The notes under the pieces: generated by a model
The model's database searches: none
Told to the model about the DNA's origin: nothing
What the model saw: only the letters and a program-made list of their open reading frames with translations
Part shown: positions 49,701 through 58,416 of the stretch, one piece after another
Numbering within the stretch: the first letter of the stretch is position 1
Layout: each line of letters starts with the position of its first letter
Program-made: the position numbers and the translations under genes
Assembly: GCF_965363235.1 (NCBI RefSeq)
Contig: NC_134851.1
Span: 38,406,321 to 38,470,320 of the forward strand
Length of the DNA stretch: 64,000 bases
Origin: Mytilus galloprovincialis
Lineage: Eukaryota > Mollusca > Bivalvia > Mytilida > Mytilidae
Direction: 5' to 3'

Positions 49701-51031
49701 ACAGTAATAATTATGTAGTACCCGGTTATAGACTTGACGTAACTAGAAAATCCTTTTGTCCATCTACTACTATTGAATGGAATAGCCTTAACCCCGACAT
49801 GCGTACGTCCAAAAATAAATATGTTTAAATGAAAACAAATATTTTTAAACAACAGCTGAGGTCTAAATTAATACAGCCACCTTCCTATTTCAGTTGTGGG
49901 GATATAAAACTTAATATAATATTATTCATACACTTTTGAGAAATATGTGCAGTTCTTAAAGTTCAGATTTACATCGTGTTAATAATAAACCTAGTCCCGA
50001 ATGCAGCTATGGCCAGCCTGTTGAGGATAGTATACTCTATTTTTAGAGTGCGCTTTTCACAACGAAGCAAGAGAAATAATGTTTTCAAAATAAGAAAGAT
50101 ATGCTATATCCATTGAGCTTATAATGGCTGGTGACGGTGACCTTTCTTTTACCAAAACAAAGAAAATTTTTAGTTTGTAAAATCGTATATCAGAATAAAA
50201 CAAAAATTTAAATCAATCAATACACATTCTAAATTTCTACTTTCCAACTCTTCAATCCAGTCCTTTTTTTTTTTGTATTATTCCTTATTATATGGTATCT
50301 TTTAAATAAATATTTTCTTTTGTAGTATGTACTATATGCATTCCTACTATGTTTTTCGTCATTATCTAATGTACTTTGTGTTTATATTTATATTGGGAGA
50401 GGACGTCACTAATGTTGTTATAACTTGTGTCCAATCCCTTTTGCTACTTTTGCAAATAAAACATGTTTAAACTAGAAGGTCAATCATAAAAAACGCTTCG
50501 TACGCTCAAAATGTATAAAATATTGTTTTTTGTAATGAACTAATTAGACAAATAATATGAAATATGTAAATTATTCCACCAATTATTTCAGTTTCACTTG
50601 ATGTAAATATTGATCCTATGATACTCGTAATGGCAGCCGAAGAGAATAAAGACGAATTAGAATCATTCAAGGCCGACGTTTTACTGGCAGTTCCGCATAG
50701 TGTTACAAGGAGCAGCATACAAGAAATAGTTATTGAAAGCTTCATCGATGAGCAATTTCTCAGTAAAACTGACAATCAAATACAAGAGGCAGTGTTACTA
50801 TTTATTCTGGTGTCTGGTGGTTTTGCAAAACGTTGCTGGCCTGATATCTCAAAAATGAAAAACCTTACTGCTGCATTATATGATCAGCAACCATTAGTTG
50901 TCCCCGTTATTATCAAAGCTAACGTCAAGCCTCCAATGGGACTAAATTCAGCTCACTCTCTGAGTTTTTATAGACGTGATAGTTATTATAAGGAAGCACT
51001 TTCAAAGCTTCTTGGACAGCTCAAAAAATAG
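31770..51031 (+). CDS. Gene B: death domain / DED / coiled coil / TIR-like adaptor (complete coding region)
   Basis: Coding exons: 31785-31866, 33185-33220, 33881-33922, 35956-36009, 36930-36980, 37675-37713, 38401-38442, 38921-39193, 39979-40059, 41129-41185, 42089-42322, 43897-44469, 45491-45526, 47044-47163 and 50592-51031. They sum to 2160 nt, in frame throughout, giving 719 residues and a TAG stop. All 14 introns are phase 1. By residue: 1-115 disordered, 116-206 death domain, 207-233 linker, 234-330 death effector domain, 331-521 coiled coil, 522-573 linker, 574-719 TIR-like domain. No signal peptide or membrane segment, so cytosolic. An AATAAA at 51408-51413 suits a polyadenylation signal. 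By family knowledge the domains mediate homotypic assembly. A role linking TIR input to death-fold output is inferred. Confidence 0.85.
31785..31866 (+). CDS. Gene B first coding exon
   Basis: The ATG at 31785 follows 15 nt of leader after a strong acceptor (CTCTCTTTTTTCAG) and has an A at -3 in AAATATGG. It codes for MATSLSYDVSMDALPSEE and nine further residues, then a phase-1 donor (GTAGAG). The leader after an acceptor means an untranslated exon lies upstream. Confidence 0.72.
33185..38442 (+). CDS. Gene B six small N-terminal exons (disordered tail)
   Basis: Exons 33185-33220, 33881-33922, 35956-36009, 36930-36980, 37675-37713 and 38401-38442 (12-18 codons each), each a multiple of 3 and phase 1, mostly with good acceptors and GTAAG/GTGAG-type donors. 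Peptides such as ENPSPEETESAVFN, GDGYPSRDIPSGE and GASYQKGKSSQITK are Ser/Pro/Glu/Gly-rich and predicted disordered. The third and fourth (EYLAISRSNDSSG and EYLERFSDSSA) resemble each other and probably arose by exon duplication. Individually weak, they gain support from constant phase and from joining the ATG exon to the death domain without a stop. Confidence 0.6.
33290..33545. repeat. Purine-rich low-complexity tract in gene B intron
   Basis: A- and G-only runs (AAAAAGAAAAAGG type) over about 250 bp. The minus-strand open frame here is only the Phe/Leu translation of this tract. Confidence 0.75.
33978..34475 (-). repeat. Near-full copy of repeat family M1, inverted
   Basis: Begins GAAGATGTGGTATACTTGCC and ends at GGACGTGGCCGGGTACTTGT. 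It is the reverse of the copies at 12645-13105 and 19140-19618. It lies in an intron of gene B. Confidence 0.75.
34476..35955. other. Gene B intron sequence, little recognised
   Basis: AT-rich. It contains a diverged M2 copy at about 35410-35600. No exon with phase-1 splice sites was found between 33922 and 35956. Confidence 0.5.
36650..36915 (+). repeat. TTTTC tract followed by repeat family M2
   Basis: A (TTTTC)n tract at about 36652-36682 precedes an M2 copy (GAAATGGGGAATGTGTCAAA through AAACTCACGCATCCGTAGGC) that ends at about 36915, just before the small gene B exon at 36930. Confidence 0.7.
38921..39193 (+). CDS. Gene B exon: death domain
   Basis: 273 bp, 91 codons, exactly the length of the gene A exon. 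Motifs: NIHRFFLEL, SWTVFLADLGYNSKELLKLP, FQYLLHWLETVRRLG and MYRALLKTQDKDLIDKF. The W-x-x-FLADLGY step, the YLLHW core and the AL-x-x-x-x-x-x-DL helix are death-domain landmarks. Phase 1 at both ends, TTTCAG acceptor and GTGAGT donor. Confidence 0.78.
39979..41185 (+). CDS. Gene B two exons: linker and first DED helix
   Basis: 39979-40059 (27 codons, containing SSDKEFEIIKGHL) and 41129-41185 (19 codons, containing IMYVERDIWSNIT), phase 1, each with a GTAAGT donor. They match gene A exons 2648-2740 and 3022-3096. The second has a poor pyrimidine tract at its acceptor; its boundary rests mainly on frame and paralogy. Its peptide supplies the first helix of the death effector domain. Confidence 0.66.
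40082..40330 (+). repeat. Interspersed repeat family M3
   Basis: CCAGGATTAAATTTAGTATA, GCCAGACGCGCGTTTCGTCT, GACTCATCAGTGACGCTCG and a tail as in the copy at 20750-20995. It starts about 20 bp after the donor of the exon ending at 40059. Confidence 0.7.
40331..41128. other. Gene B intron sequence with an M1 fragment
   Basis: A short M1 tail copy at about 40865-40985 (+). The rest is AT-rich with nothing recognised. Confidence 0.5.
42089..42322 (+). CDS. Gene B exon: FADD-like death effector domain, helices 2-6
   Basis: 234 bp, 78 codons, the same length as gene A exon 4549-4782. The peptide includes ELAEIKAFL, TGVDLMQKLHETCLI, DISYLKSILHFLK and RDDLIVKITELE. The final R-x-DL motif and the GxDL-x-x-x-L helix match the FADD DED. 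An earlier GT at 42305 would cut the exon short; the donor at 42323 is chosen because it keeps phase 1 and the paralogous length. Confidence 0.82.
42323..43896. other. Gene B intron sequence with a retroelement-tail fragment
   Basis: About 42895-43060 (+) resembles the 3' tail of the retroelement relic at 51710-52440 (GTGGGGTTCGTGTTGCTCAG). The rest is AT-rich with no exon seen. Confidence 0.5.
43897..44469 (+). CDS. Gene B exon: long coiled coil
   Basis: 573 bp, 191 codons, phase 1, TTTTATAG acceptor and GTATGT donor. It opens with ESSPCIDHASSKSNHKQLEF and then runs into a long K/E/Q-rich coiled coil. The stretch ELATTSESCHQKKKKCEKER aligns with gene A. The C-terminal third (KQQEELKKKQTLEEEQKF onward) is extended by about 37 codons over gene A and is extremely polar, as in a single long helix. 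It ends in CREIPHCPPIG. Confidence 0.78.
44536..44790 (+). repeat. Interspersed repeat family M4, copy 2
   Basis: The same landmarks as at 16081-16362 (CCATTTATGGGCATTATG, GAAGTCCAATCAACTTGAAA, GATGGGGCATTCG). Confidence 0.75.
45491..45526 (+). CDS. Gene B small linker exon (12 codons)
   Basis: 36 bp, TTTACAG acceptor, GTAAGT donor, phase 1. It codes for ERDCPFDDEDKT, an acidic linker. It takes the place of the gene A 12-codon exons. Confidence 0.6.
45685..46312 (+). repeat. tRNA-derived SINE split by an insertion
   Basis: 45685-45873 reads like a molluscan tRNA-derived SINE: a degenerate A box near GACTGAGTGTTCTAAGTAG, a B-box-like GGTTGTCGATCCC, then GACTAGGATTGTCAGTTTCC and CTGCCACGAAATA. 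The expected 3' part (GTGGCGTTATAAAACATTCA, then AATCAATTAATCA) resumes at about 46258-46312. The roughly 380 bp between look like an unrelated insertion. The open frame 45816-46082 spans the junction and is not a gene. Confidence 0.5.
47044..47163 (+). CDS. Gene B linker exon (40 codons)
   Basis: 120 bp, ATTCAG acceptor, GTAAGT donor, phase 1. Polar and Glu/Ala/Gln-rich (TQKDEEAAQVVPQCASSEEA). No counterpart in gene A. Confidence 0.6.
48829..49046 (+). pseudogene. Coding-like relic, family unknown
   Basis: One frame reads VVIRCDIEGKADSTPLMAHA, then MLKSTVNRLVR, and after an interruption HDHPVPDDKFFKVDDYM. The composition is protein-like and unlike the AT-rich surroundings. It lies about 530 bp before a LINE 3' end and may belong to the same or another mobile element. 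Not recognised. Confidence 0.3.
49565..49890 (+). mobile_element. LINE 3'-end fragment (non-LTR reverse-transcriptase C-terminus)
   Basis: Codes for YDLRNSNNYVVPGYRLDVTR, then SFCPSTTIEWNSLNPDMR. The YxLRN...SF-x-PS-x-x-x-WNSL pattern is the usual C-terminus of non-LTR retrotransposon ORF2 proteins. 5'-truncated, as is common for LINE copies; it lies in the last intron of gene B in the same orientation. Confidence 0.7.
50592..51031 (+). CDS. Gene B terminal exon: TIR-like domain
   Basis: 440 nt to TAG, 146 residues, TTTCAG acceptor in phase 1. Motifs in order: MILVMAAEENKDELESFKAD (strand A, helix A), IQEIVIESFIDEQFL (strand B), DNQIQEAVLLFILVSGGFAK (strand C), CWPDISKMKNLTAAL (helix C), QPLVVPVIIKA (strand D), and a YYKEALSKLLGQL helix. 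This matches TRIF/TICAM-type TIR domains by order and spacing. The glutamate that TIR NADases need in helix C is not present, as in gene A. About half the residues match gene A. Confidence 0.8.
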
Positions 51032-51709
51032 ATTTTTTAATTGTTTTGTTAGGTAATGTATTTTGTTCAATTTTTACAACTTAATCTCATTAATTTCTTC
51101 CATTAGATCTCCACAATAACTTTCTGTTCGCAACTGGGCGACTTTCTATACAACAACATTTTATGAAAGGTCACAAAATATGAAAGTACCTAATGTTGTT
51201 ATGTTATAACAGTAGATATCGATAAATGAATGTTGTTTACCACAGTGATGTTTCTCCAACAATTGTTTAATATGTAGTTTCAAATAACCATATCTTTGTA
51301 AAGAATTAAGACATTAATTTGAAATTAATCAAAAAAAGGGTTTCTGTTATGATTTTCTGATGATATACGAATATTCCGGATAAGACCATTTTTAATTCTT
51401 TCATATCAATAAATCACAAGAAGCTTTTGAAGTTGTGTCGTTGAGCTGCTGTCTCATAAACATAAATCCTTCATCTCATCTACAAAAAAAATATGTTGTA
51501 AATAACTTATTGAAAGTTGTATTAAATAAAATGGCACATAATGAAATATGATGTACATTTGAAAATGATGTATTTTAAATAAATTGAAATAAAAGCTTCC
51601 AATGCATAGCACGTGAATTTGTTTTTGTGTATACTTCAAAATATATCTATGATAAGGCACTAATGTATGCATGTAAATAGCTTTTTATTTGTCTATCTTT
51701 GTCGTTGGT
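51032..51709. other. 3' flank of gene B
   Basis: Contains the probable 3' UTR with AATAAA at 51408-51413. Nothing else recognised. Confidence 0.55.
51408..51413 (+). terminator. Probable polyadenylation signal of gene B
   Basis: AATAAA about 377 nt after the stop codon, the nearest canonical hexamer I found on that strand. Confidence 0.4.
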
Positions 51710-52440
51710 GTGAATGTCAACATAATAAGTGATAATTTATATGTGTAATGTTTTTGTTCGGTGATCTTTGATAGACGAAAGATACCAAAGGGACAGTCAA
51801 ACTCATAAATCTAAAACAAACTGACAACGCCATGGCTAAAAATGAAAAAGACAAACAGAAAAACAATAGTACACATGACACAACATAGAAAACTAAAGAA
51901 TAAACAACACGAACCCCACCAAAAACTAGGGGTGATCTCAGGTGCTCCGGAAGGGTAAGCAGATCCTGCTCCACATGTGGCACCCGTCGTGTTGCTTATG
52001 TGATTACAAATCCGGTAAATAGTCTAATACGGTAGGTCACATTCATGAAAGCGAAGGGGATTGTAGTTACGACGTAAGGAACATATCCGATATCATTTGT
52101 GAAACGGTTATTCCATAACGGTCAACCAACTCGTGATGGCGTCCGTAAAATTTACGAAGGGATGATTTCAACTTCACCATTTGGAACTCTTGGTTTAATG
52201 GCTTCCTTGTGAGCAGTAACCCTCTATCAAGAAAATCATGATAGGAAATGCAAGCACGGGAATATCGTATCAATTGGGAGATATATACCCCGTATGCAGG
52301 TGCTGCTGGAATGTTGCTACTTAGAAATGGAAAGTTCACAATTGGAAAGCTGAAATCATCTCTTTTGTCGTAAAGTTTTGTTTTCAACCGACCCTCATTG
52401 TCAATTTCTAGATGATAGAGTATGTTTAACTTATTTACAA
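51710..52440 (-). mobile_element. Retroelement relic: reverse-transcriptase C-terminal region and 3' tail
   Basis: On the minus strand the coding remnant (52390-52068) contains TKLYDKRDDFSFPIVNFPFL, YGVYISQLIRYSRAC and LRKFYGRHHELVDRYGI, a protein segment found in repeated mollusc reverse-transcriptase elements. It runs directly into a 3' tail (about 52040-51710) ending near CCTTTGGTATCTTTCG. The tail alone recurs at several other sites in the window. It is a 5'-truncated fossil and not functional. Class undecided. Confidence 0.6.
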
Positions 52441-52659
52441 CTCAAAGTGGTTAAAAGCTTGATGTATAACAAAGGCGCTTACTTATTGGTTAACACGTGT
52501 AGTTGTCTTTTCGCCATTTTGTTTTGTTAGTGGCTCTCTGGCTGATCGACTTACAATCCCCATTTTCATTTATTCATGTCAAGTTATGTACATATTTCTG
52601 GAGAAGCAAGTTTATAAAATAAATAGTAAATATGATATTATTGCTAACACGATAAAAAT

Positions 52660-53035
52660 GTACTCGGGAAAACATGACGTAGAAGTGTCAAGTATAGATC
52701 AACGTATGAGTAAACCGATACCGCACATCAATCTATAAAATGCTACAAAATGATAATTGTAAAACAGTTGAAACAAAAAACGAACGTGCAGATTTATACC
52801 CAAAACATATGATATATAGCAACTATTTACAACCACTGAAGTACACTCTCATAACTCAGGGCAGCCAAACACACTTAATTACGTTGGGGTTTAAAGATTT
52901 TTGCAGACGTCATTCTTCTTACCTGGGACAATAGTGTAACTGACTTATGAATGAACACATTACCAAAATCAGTTGAAAAGTGTACATTTAATCTATCACA
53001 TCGATTTAAAGCAAACTTAACTACAAAAAATAACG
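52660..53035 (-). repeat. Old M1-like repeat and a 120-bp block shared with 55098
   Basis: 52660-52930 is a diverged reverse M1 copy. 52907-53030 (GACGTCATTCTTCTTACCTG onward) recurs almost unchanged at 55098-55221. Confidence 0.6.
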
Positions 53036-53189
53036 ACATCAACAGTCAGAGAAAAAAATAGCCTTGTGTAATGTTGTTTTCAAAGTTTGTAGTTTTTATC
53101 TAATTTTTTAAGCTTCAATTGCTTCATGCGCTCTGTATATCTATCTGGTATCTTTTAAAAATCAAATAAGCAAATCCTGCTCCATATAT

Positions 53190-53600
53190 GACGGAGGAAA
53201 AATTGACGGGATTGTGGTTACGATAATTGGAAAACATCCGTCGTCGTGTGTGAAACAGCTACTAGTATTAAATATAACTCGAGCAACTTTTGATTCGTTC
53301 GTTAAACTTTCGAAGACATGATTTCGACTTCACTATGTGGAGGTTTTTTCAATAGTTTCCGTGCTAACAGCTATCCTCTATCAAGGGAACCCTGATAGCA
53401 AATTCAAATTCTGGAATATCGTATCTTCAGGGTGATATATCTCCCAATGCAGGAGCGCGGCTGGAATGTAGCTTCATACAAATAAGAACTTCAAAATTAA
53501 ATAGCTGCAATCATCAATCAAGTCGTAATGTTTTCTTCTCATTCGACCCTTGTTGTTAGTTAACAGATGCTAGTCATAATGAGACAGACTTAACTATGGT
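53190..53600 (-). mobile_element. Older retroelement relic, same family as 51710-52440
   Basis: Aligns with 52030-52440 through landmarks such as GATTTCGACTTCACTATGTG and CCTCTATCAAGGGAACC, with many differences. An old, heavily decayed copy. Confidence 0.5.
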
Positions 53601-55097
53601 GTATCCTGTATTCCAAGTTCTATGAAATGGATGTGTTAAAAAGTCTACCAACTTTGAATTATTTAGTGAGAGGACATTATCTACTTAGCTGGACGTAAAG
53701 GTAAAGGATATTGATAGCTTGTGTTCATTCTTCCCTCGAAGTTCATGTGGGAAGTCAGACTCATGTGAATAAAGGAAAACGTCGACAAGAGATGCACAGT
53801 TGGTTCGCATGAGCATTTCGATGGTTTGTTGAAAAACACATCCTTTTAACGTAACAAAAAGTAAAAACACAAAAAAACTTAACTCTGAGGAAAATTCAAA
53901 ACGGAAAGTTCCTAATCAAATGACAAAATCAAATGATAAAACACATCAAACGAATTAATGAACAACAACAACAACAATATGTTATCAATCAGGACATCAA
54001 ACATCAAATAAATGTATTTTTCAATGAATTGTTTGTTTGAATCAGTGTGATGTTTTCCGTAATATGTTTCATTCATTCATAAGACAATACTTGTATCTAC
54101 GTCGACCATAATATGTTTTAAGAAACAAAGCGGGGCCATTCATTCAATTTGTTTTTATGCAGATAAATTGGTATGCTTGAGCAAAGGATAGAAAAAGTGT
54201 TTAAATATTAATTCAAGCAGAAAGGGATTTAGATTATATGTACTCTGAGAGATCTTAGAATTTTCGAATTTTGAAGTATCCACATCCGATTCCTGCCGCC
54301 CCTAGAATAGCTGAATAGGTAGATTCACAATATCTTTGTTGTCCGCTTTTGATTAGTGATATACTTAGTAAGTGATGTTAATAGTTTAGAAAGAGGTTTA
54401 GGGGAGCACTTAAATGAATCAAAAATAAAACGGTGTTTAATTGTCAGTACACTTACGTAGTTATGTAATATGGGTTATCGAATCTATAGTGCCTAACAAG
54501 ATTTTGTGAGGTAGACGAAATTGACATTGATACGATCGTATTGACTTTTTTCCTCCAAAAATAAGTAGATCGGACATAATTTTACTTTATATAATGACTT
54601 CCTTAGTTTGGGATTAATTGTAATTAGCATGTTCCTATGAGACTGAAAAATGTTGTTTTTTGTAAGATAAATAATAATTTTACCTGGCGTAGCCGTGTTT
54701 AAAGTGTATTTCGGCATTTCTCTCCGAAAAATGACTTCTTCAAAACGTCTTATTTGCAAACTTTTTCTGTTTTTCTCCGCAATTGACTATTGAAAAATAT
54801 CCATCTACTGTGTATTTGGAAAATTTTTATGAAAATAGGAGAATTGGCGGTTCTTACCTTTCATACCTATACTTCCATTGATAAAACATAACATGGACTC
54901 ATCCAGTGTCCAGTTTGAAGGTAATTTTAGTTACTGTCACATTCATGCACGTTCTGATTTAATCAATAGTCATGTATGAAAAGCATAAACAGTTTGAAGG
55001 TAAACAAATAATAACTTAACCCAATCAAATTGCGTAATACTCAATGACAATGACCGGTCCACATTATAATAAGTAATAGGGGTAAACCGAGTAGGGA
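53601..55097. other. Intergenic, nothing recognised
   Basis: AT-rich. The minus-strand open frame at 54493-54759 lacks motifs or splice support. Confidence 0.45.
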
Positions 55098-55630
55098 GAC
55101 GTCATTCTTCTTACCTGGGACAATAGTGTAACTGACTTATGAATGAACACATTATGAAAATCAGTTGAAAAGTGTACATTTAATCTATCAGATCGATTTA
55201 AAGCAAACTCAACTACAAAAAAAGCATTTTTGCGCCTGTCCCAAGTCAGGAGCCTCTGGCCTTTGTAAGTCTTGTATTATTTTAATTTTAGTTTCTTGTG
55301 TATAATTTTGAGTTTAGTATGGCGTTCATTATCACTGAACTAGTATATATTTGTTTAGGGGCCAGCTGAAAGACGTCTCCGGGTGCGGAAATTTCTCGCT
55401 ACATTGAAGACCTGTTGGTGACTTTCTGCTGTTGTTTTTGCTATGGTCGGGTTGTTGTCTCTTTGACACATTTCCCATTTCCATTCTCAATTTTAAGAGT
55501 AAACAAAACACAACATAGAAAACTAAAGATAGCAACAAAAACACCCCATGGACGATAACAGGTGCTCCAAAGAATCATATAATCCTTCTTCACATATGTA
55601 ACCTGTCGTAAAAGCTGTAATAAATAATCA
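55098..55630 (-). repeat. Mosaic of repeats: 120-bp block, M2 copy, retroelement tail
   Basis: 55098-55221 repeats 52907-53030. 55240-55497 is an inverted M2 copy (ending AATGGGAAATGTGTCAAAGA when reversed). 55500-55630 matches the retroelement 3' tail. The three lie directly against one another. Confidence 0.6.
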
Positions 55631-56429
55631 AACACCGTTTACAGCAAATTTATGTGAATCGGCTTAGAAAATTTAAGAAAAAGTCAAAATGATTGAATTT
55701 ATTAACTGATGATGAATGTGTTTAACGACCGCGACTAGCTACACAGCACTAGCATGGTCAGGAATTCGTTAACTGAATCATGAAAGCAGTCATCAGTTTT
55801 ATCCATTTGAGTATTTAAGCTTATAATAATAATATTTAAACTCATTATAGCTTTTGTATTGTAAAGTCAATGGGATAGATATATGTACGATAAACATGGT
55901 CAGCAACTGTTGAATTGTTAAGTGAAAAGACATCATCTATATAGCAGACAGGAAGTTATGAAATAATCAACATTACAATATCTCTTGCACGTAAAAGACA
56001 CCCTTGTATATTTCGAAAAAGAGCAGGCTAATATCGTACGTAACAAGGCAGCACTCGAACCAGCAAAGTAGAAAGGGATTAATATAAGTTGTAATAAGTT
56101 GTTTCCCAATGCACTATAAATATATATGTTTAACATAATTTATACAAGTTGAAATGTCATTAAAACAACTTGTTTACTGAAACACCTGTATTCATTCTTT
56201 TTGTGAGTTTTCTATTGTTCGGTCTATACCTTTTTATAGGGGGTTTGTTGACTAGGTTGTCTTTTAAAAAAAAAAAAATGCCGTTATCTTGTTTTCTGTT
56301 TATCTTTGACTTATGAATTTTTATTGTCCCTTTGGTATCTTCCTTCTCTTGGTTGATCTTTATTTAAAAGCAAACTGGTAGATTTTTAGATGAAGAACAG
56401 GAATAAATAGAAATCCTCAACTCTTTTGA

Positions 56430-57990
56430 GATGATCAATTGGGTGTAAGGCATTTTTGTCATGGACAAATATAAATCTTATGCCATCTATTCCATTACCA
56501 TAATCAGCAACAAATGGAGAAACTGAAAAATAAAATTATGTTGTATTTGTACAGAATTAAAACAATAAATTAGTTTTCTTAAAATTTATTTCAATGTAAA
56601 CATGGTAAATAGTACATAAAACATTACAATGCTGATTGTGCTGCCTTTAGATGAACAATTAAATTCAATAAAAACAATTTCATTAACAGATTAAATTCTA
56701 CCTATGTTAGATATTTATAATCTTATCAAAAAAATGCAGAAATCCCCTATATTACTAAAGTTCCTTATTGTTGGAATCACTTCTAGAAAGTCTTGACTAA
56801 GATGATGGCATGTATTAATAATTTCACTTGTGTCATGATGTGGGATATGGGTGAATTACTTTCACTAAAATTCTACTTGAATAAACAATTTACTACTATT
56901 ATATTATCTTTTGTTTGGTTTATTTGAAAAAGGTTACTTCTTTTAATTATTTGTTGATAATTGATAAGTGTTAGTTCTTTGTAAAGCATAAACGCATAGC
57001 TACATTGAGAAACACACAAAACATTTAATTATTTAATGGGATTTATGAGATAATATTTCAAAAAGACTGGACCAAAAACTCAATAAAAGATAATGAAAAA
57101 CAGATTACCAAAACTATGATAATTGTCTTGACATATCCAATACTATAAACATCACCTAAAAATATAGTTATAAAAATTATGCAGAATAAACAAGAGGCTC
57201 TCAAGAGCCTGAATCTCTAACCTGTATTTCAGAGGAGAAGATTACTAAATGTTAGCAAACTTGACGAACAAATTGTTTAAAATTGTCTTTAAATGGCAAT
57301 AACTCCTTAAGGGGTCAATTGACAATTTTGGTCATTTAACTTTTTTGTAGATCTTACTTTGCTGAACCTTATTGCTGCTAATAGTTTATATTTAGCTATA
57401 ATAATAATCAAGATAATAACAAAAAACTGCAAAATTTTGTTAAAACTACCAATTTGATGGCAGCAACCCAACAAGGGATTGTTCTATTCGTCTGATAATT
57501 TCAGGCCCGATAGATCTTGACCAATTGAACAAATTTACTCTTTGTCAGATTTGCTCTAAAAGCTTTAGTTTGAAGGTATTTGGCCCAGTAGTTTCAGAGG
57601 AGAAGACTTTTTAAATAGTTTACGACGACAGACGATGATGAATGCCAAGTGATGGCATAAGCTCAAATGGGCCCTGGTGAGCTAAAAAAGAAAAGAAAAA
57701 AACAATTTGTGTGTGTTTTTACAGATCACCATAGCGATGACAATGACACATCAATACCACAAACAACATCTTAAAATATGTTTTAAAAAAATGAATTGCG
57801 GTAAAAAGATAAAATAATATTTGTCAAGGGATAAAAAAGGCGGGGGTGACAAATGAACACAAATGTACAATTTTAATTGCATTCCAGAATCACCATATTA
57901 AATTAAATGAAACATAAACAGGCTGATTAGTACATATGTAACAAACAAATAAAGCAAGAACACATTTAATAGATTCATATTTGACAAAAT
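56430..57990. repeat. Duplicated block, copy 1
   Basis: Shares ordered landmarks with 61045-63290: TTTATTTCAATGTAAA with GCTGATTGTGCTGCCTTTA (56585-56655 / 61215-61280), CATATCCAATACTATAAACA (57133 / 62217), and GATCACCATAGCGATGACA through TTTTAATTGCATTCCAGAAT (57724-57890 / 63005-63170). In this copy a reverse M5 element (about 57192-57690) interrupts the block after GCAGAATAAA. Confidence 0.75.
57192..57690 (-). mobile_element. Reverse copy of interspersed repeat M5
   Basis: Begins CAAGAGGCTCTCAAGAGCCT and ends GGGCCCTGGTGAGC, matching in reverse the ends of 3543-4350. It is absent from the second copy of the duplicated block, which confirms it as an insertion. The GC-rich microsatellite of the other copy is almost absent here. 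Confidence 0.7.
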
Positions 57991-58416
57991 TCTCTTAGAA
58001 AATATTGGGTCTTGGGTAATGTTTTATGAAAGGCAGATGTCAAACCATGGATGGGGTAAATAAATGAAAACAGTTATAGTTTATAAGTTCCGTGTGTACG
58101 AAGCGCTTTTCTGGATTACCCTTAATCAGGAACGCCCAAAGACGAATATGTAAAAGTCGCAGATGTAAGAATCGAAATAGTATAAGAACAACGTCATCAA
58201 AGATGACCTAAAATTAACCAAATCCATCTACAACTTTAAAAGAAGGACGAGCTTTAATATGCGCGATGAATATTTCTTATCAATTAAGTCCTTGTCCTTG
58301 TGTTATCTCTTCAAGGACATTGCACGATTGCATTTTATTTTATCTCGAGATCTGTATATATTCTCTTGTAATAAGTGTTGTTGGCTTATTCATATGACTA
58401 CTGGAGAACTTATAAG
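57991..58416. promoter_or_regulatory. 5' flank of the cysteine-rich gene
   Basis: A repeat-like stretch near 58090-58125 (GTACGAAGCGCTTTTCTGGA). The TGTATATATTC at about 58352 is a candidate TATA-like element 60 or so bases before the ATG. Nothing firmer. Confidence 0.25.

Larger units (their letters stand above)
47164..50591. other. Last intron of gene B
   Basis: A 3.4-kb intron. It contains a partial M3 repeat (47231-47310), a coding-like relic (48829-49046) and a LINE 3' end (49565-49890). The rest is AT-rich with nothing recognised. Confidence 0.55.

Noticed and set aside
859-51031. Reading genes A and B as one giant gene
   Set aside because: Gene A has a clear stop after its TIR exon and gene B has its own ATG exon with a leader; the full domain set is repeated.
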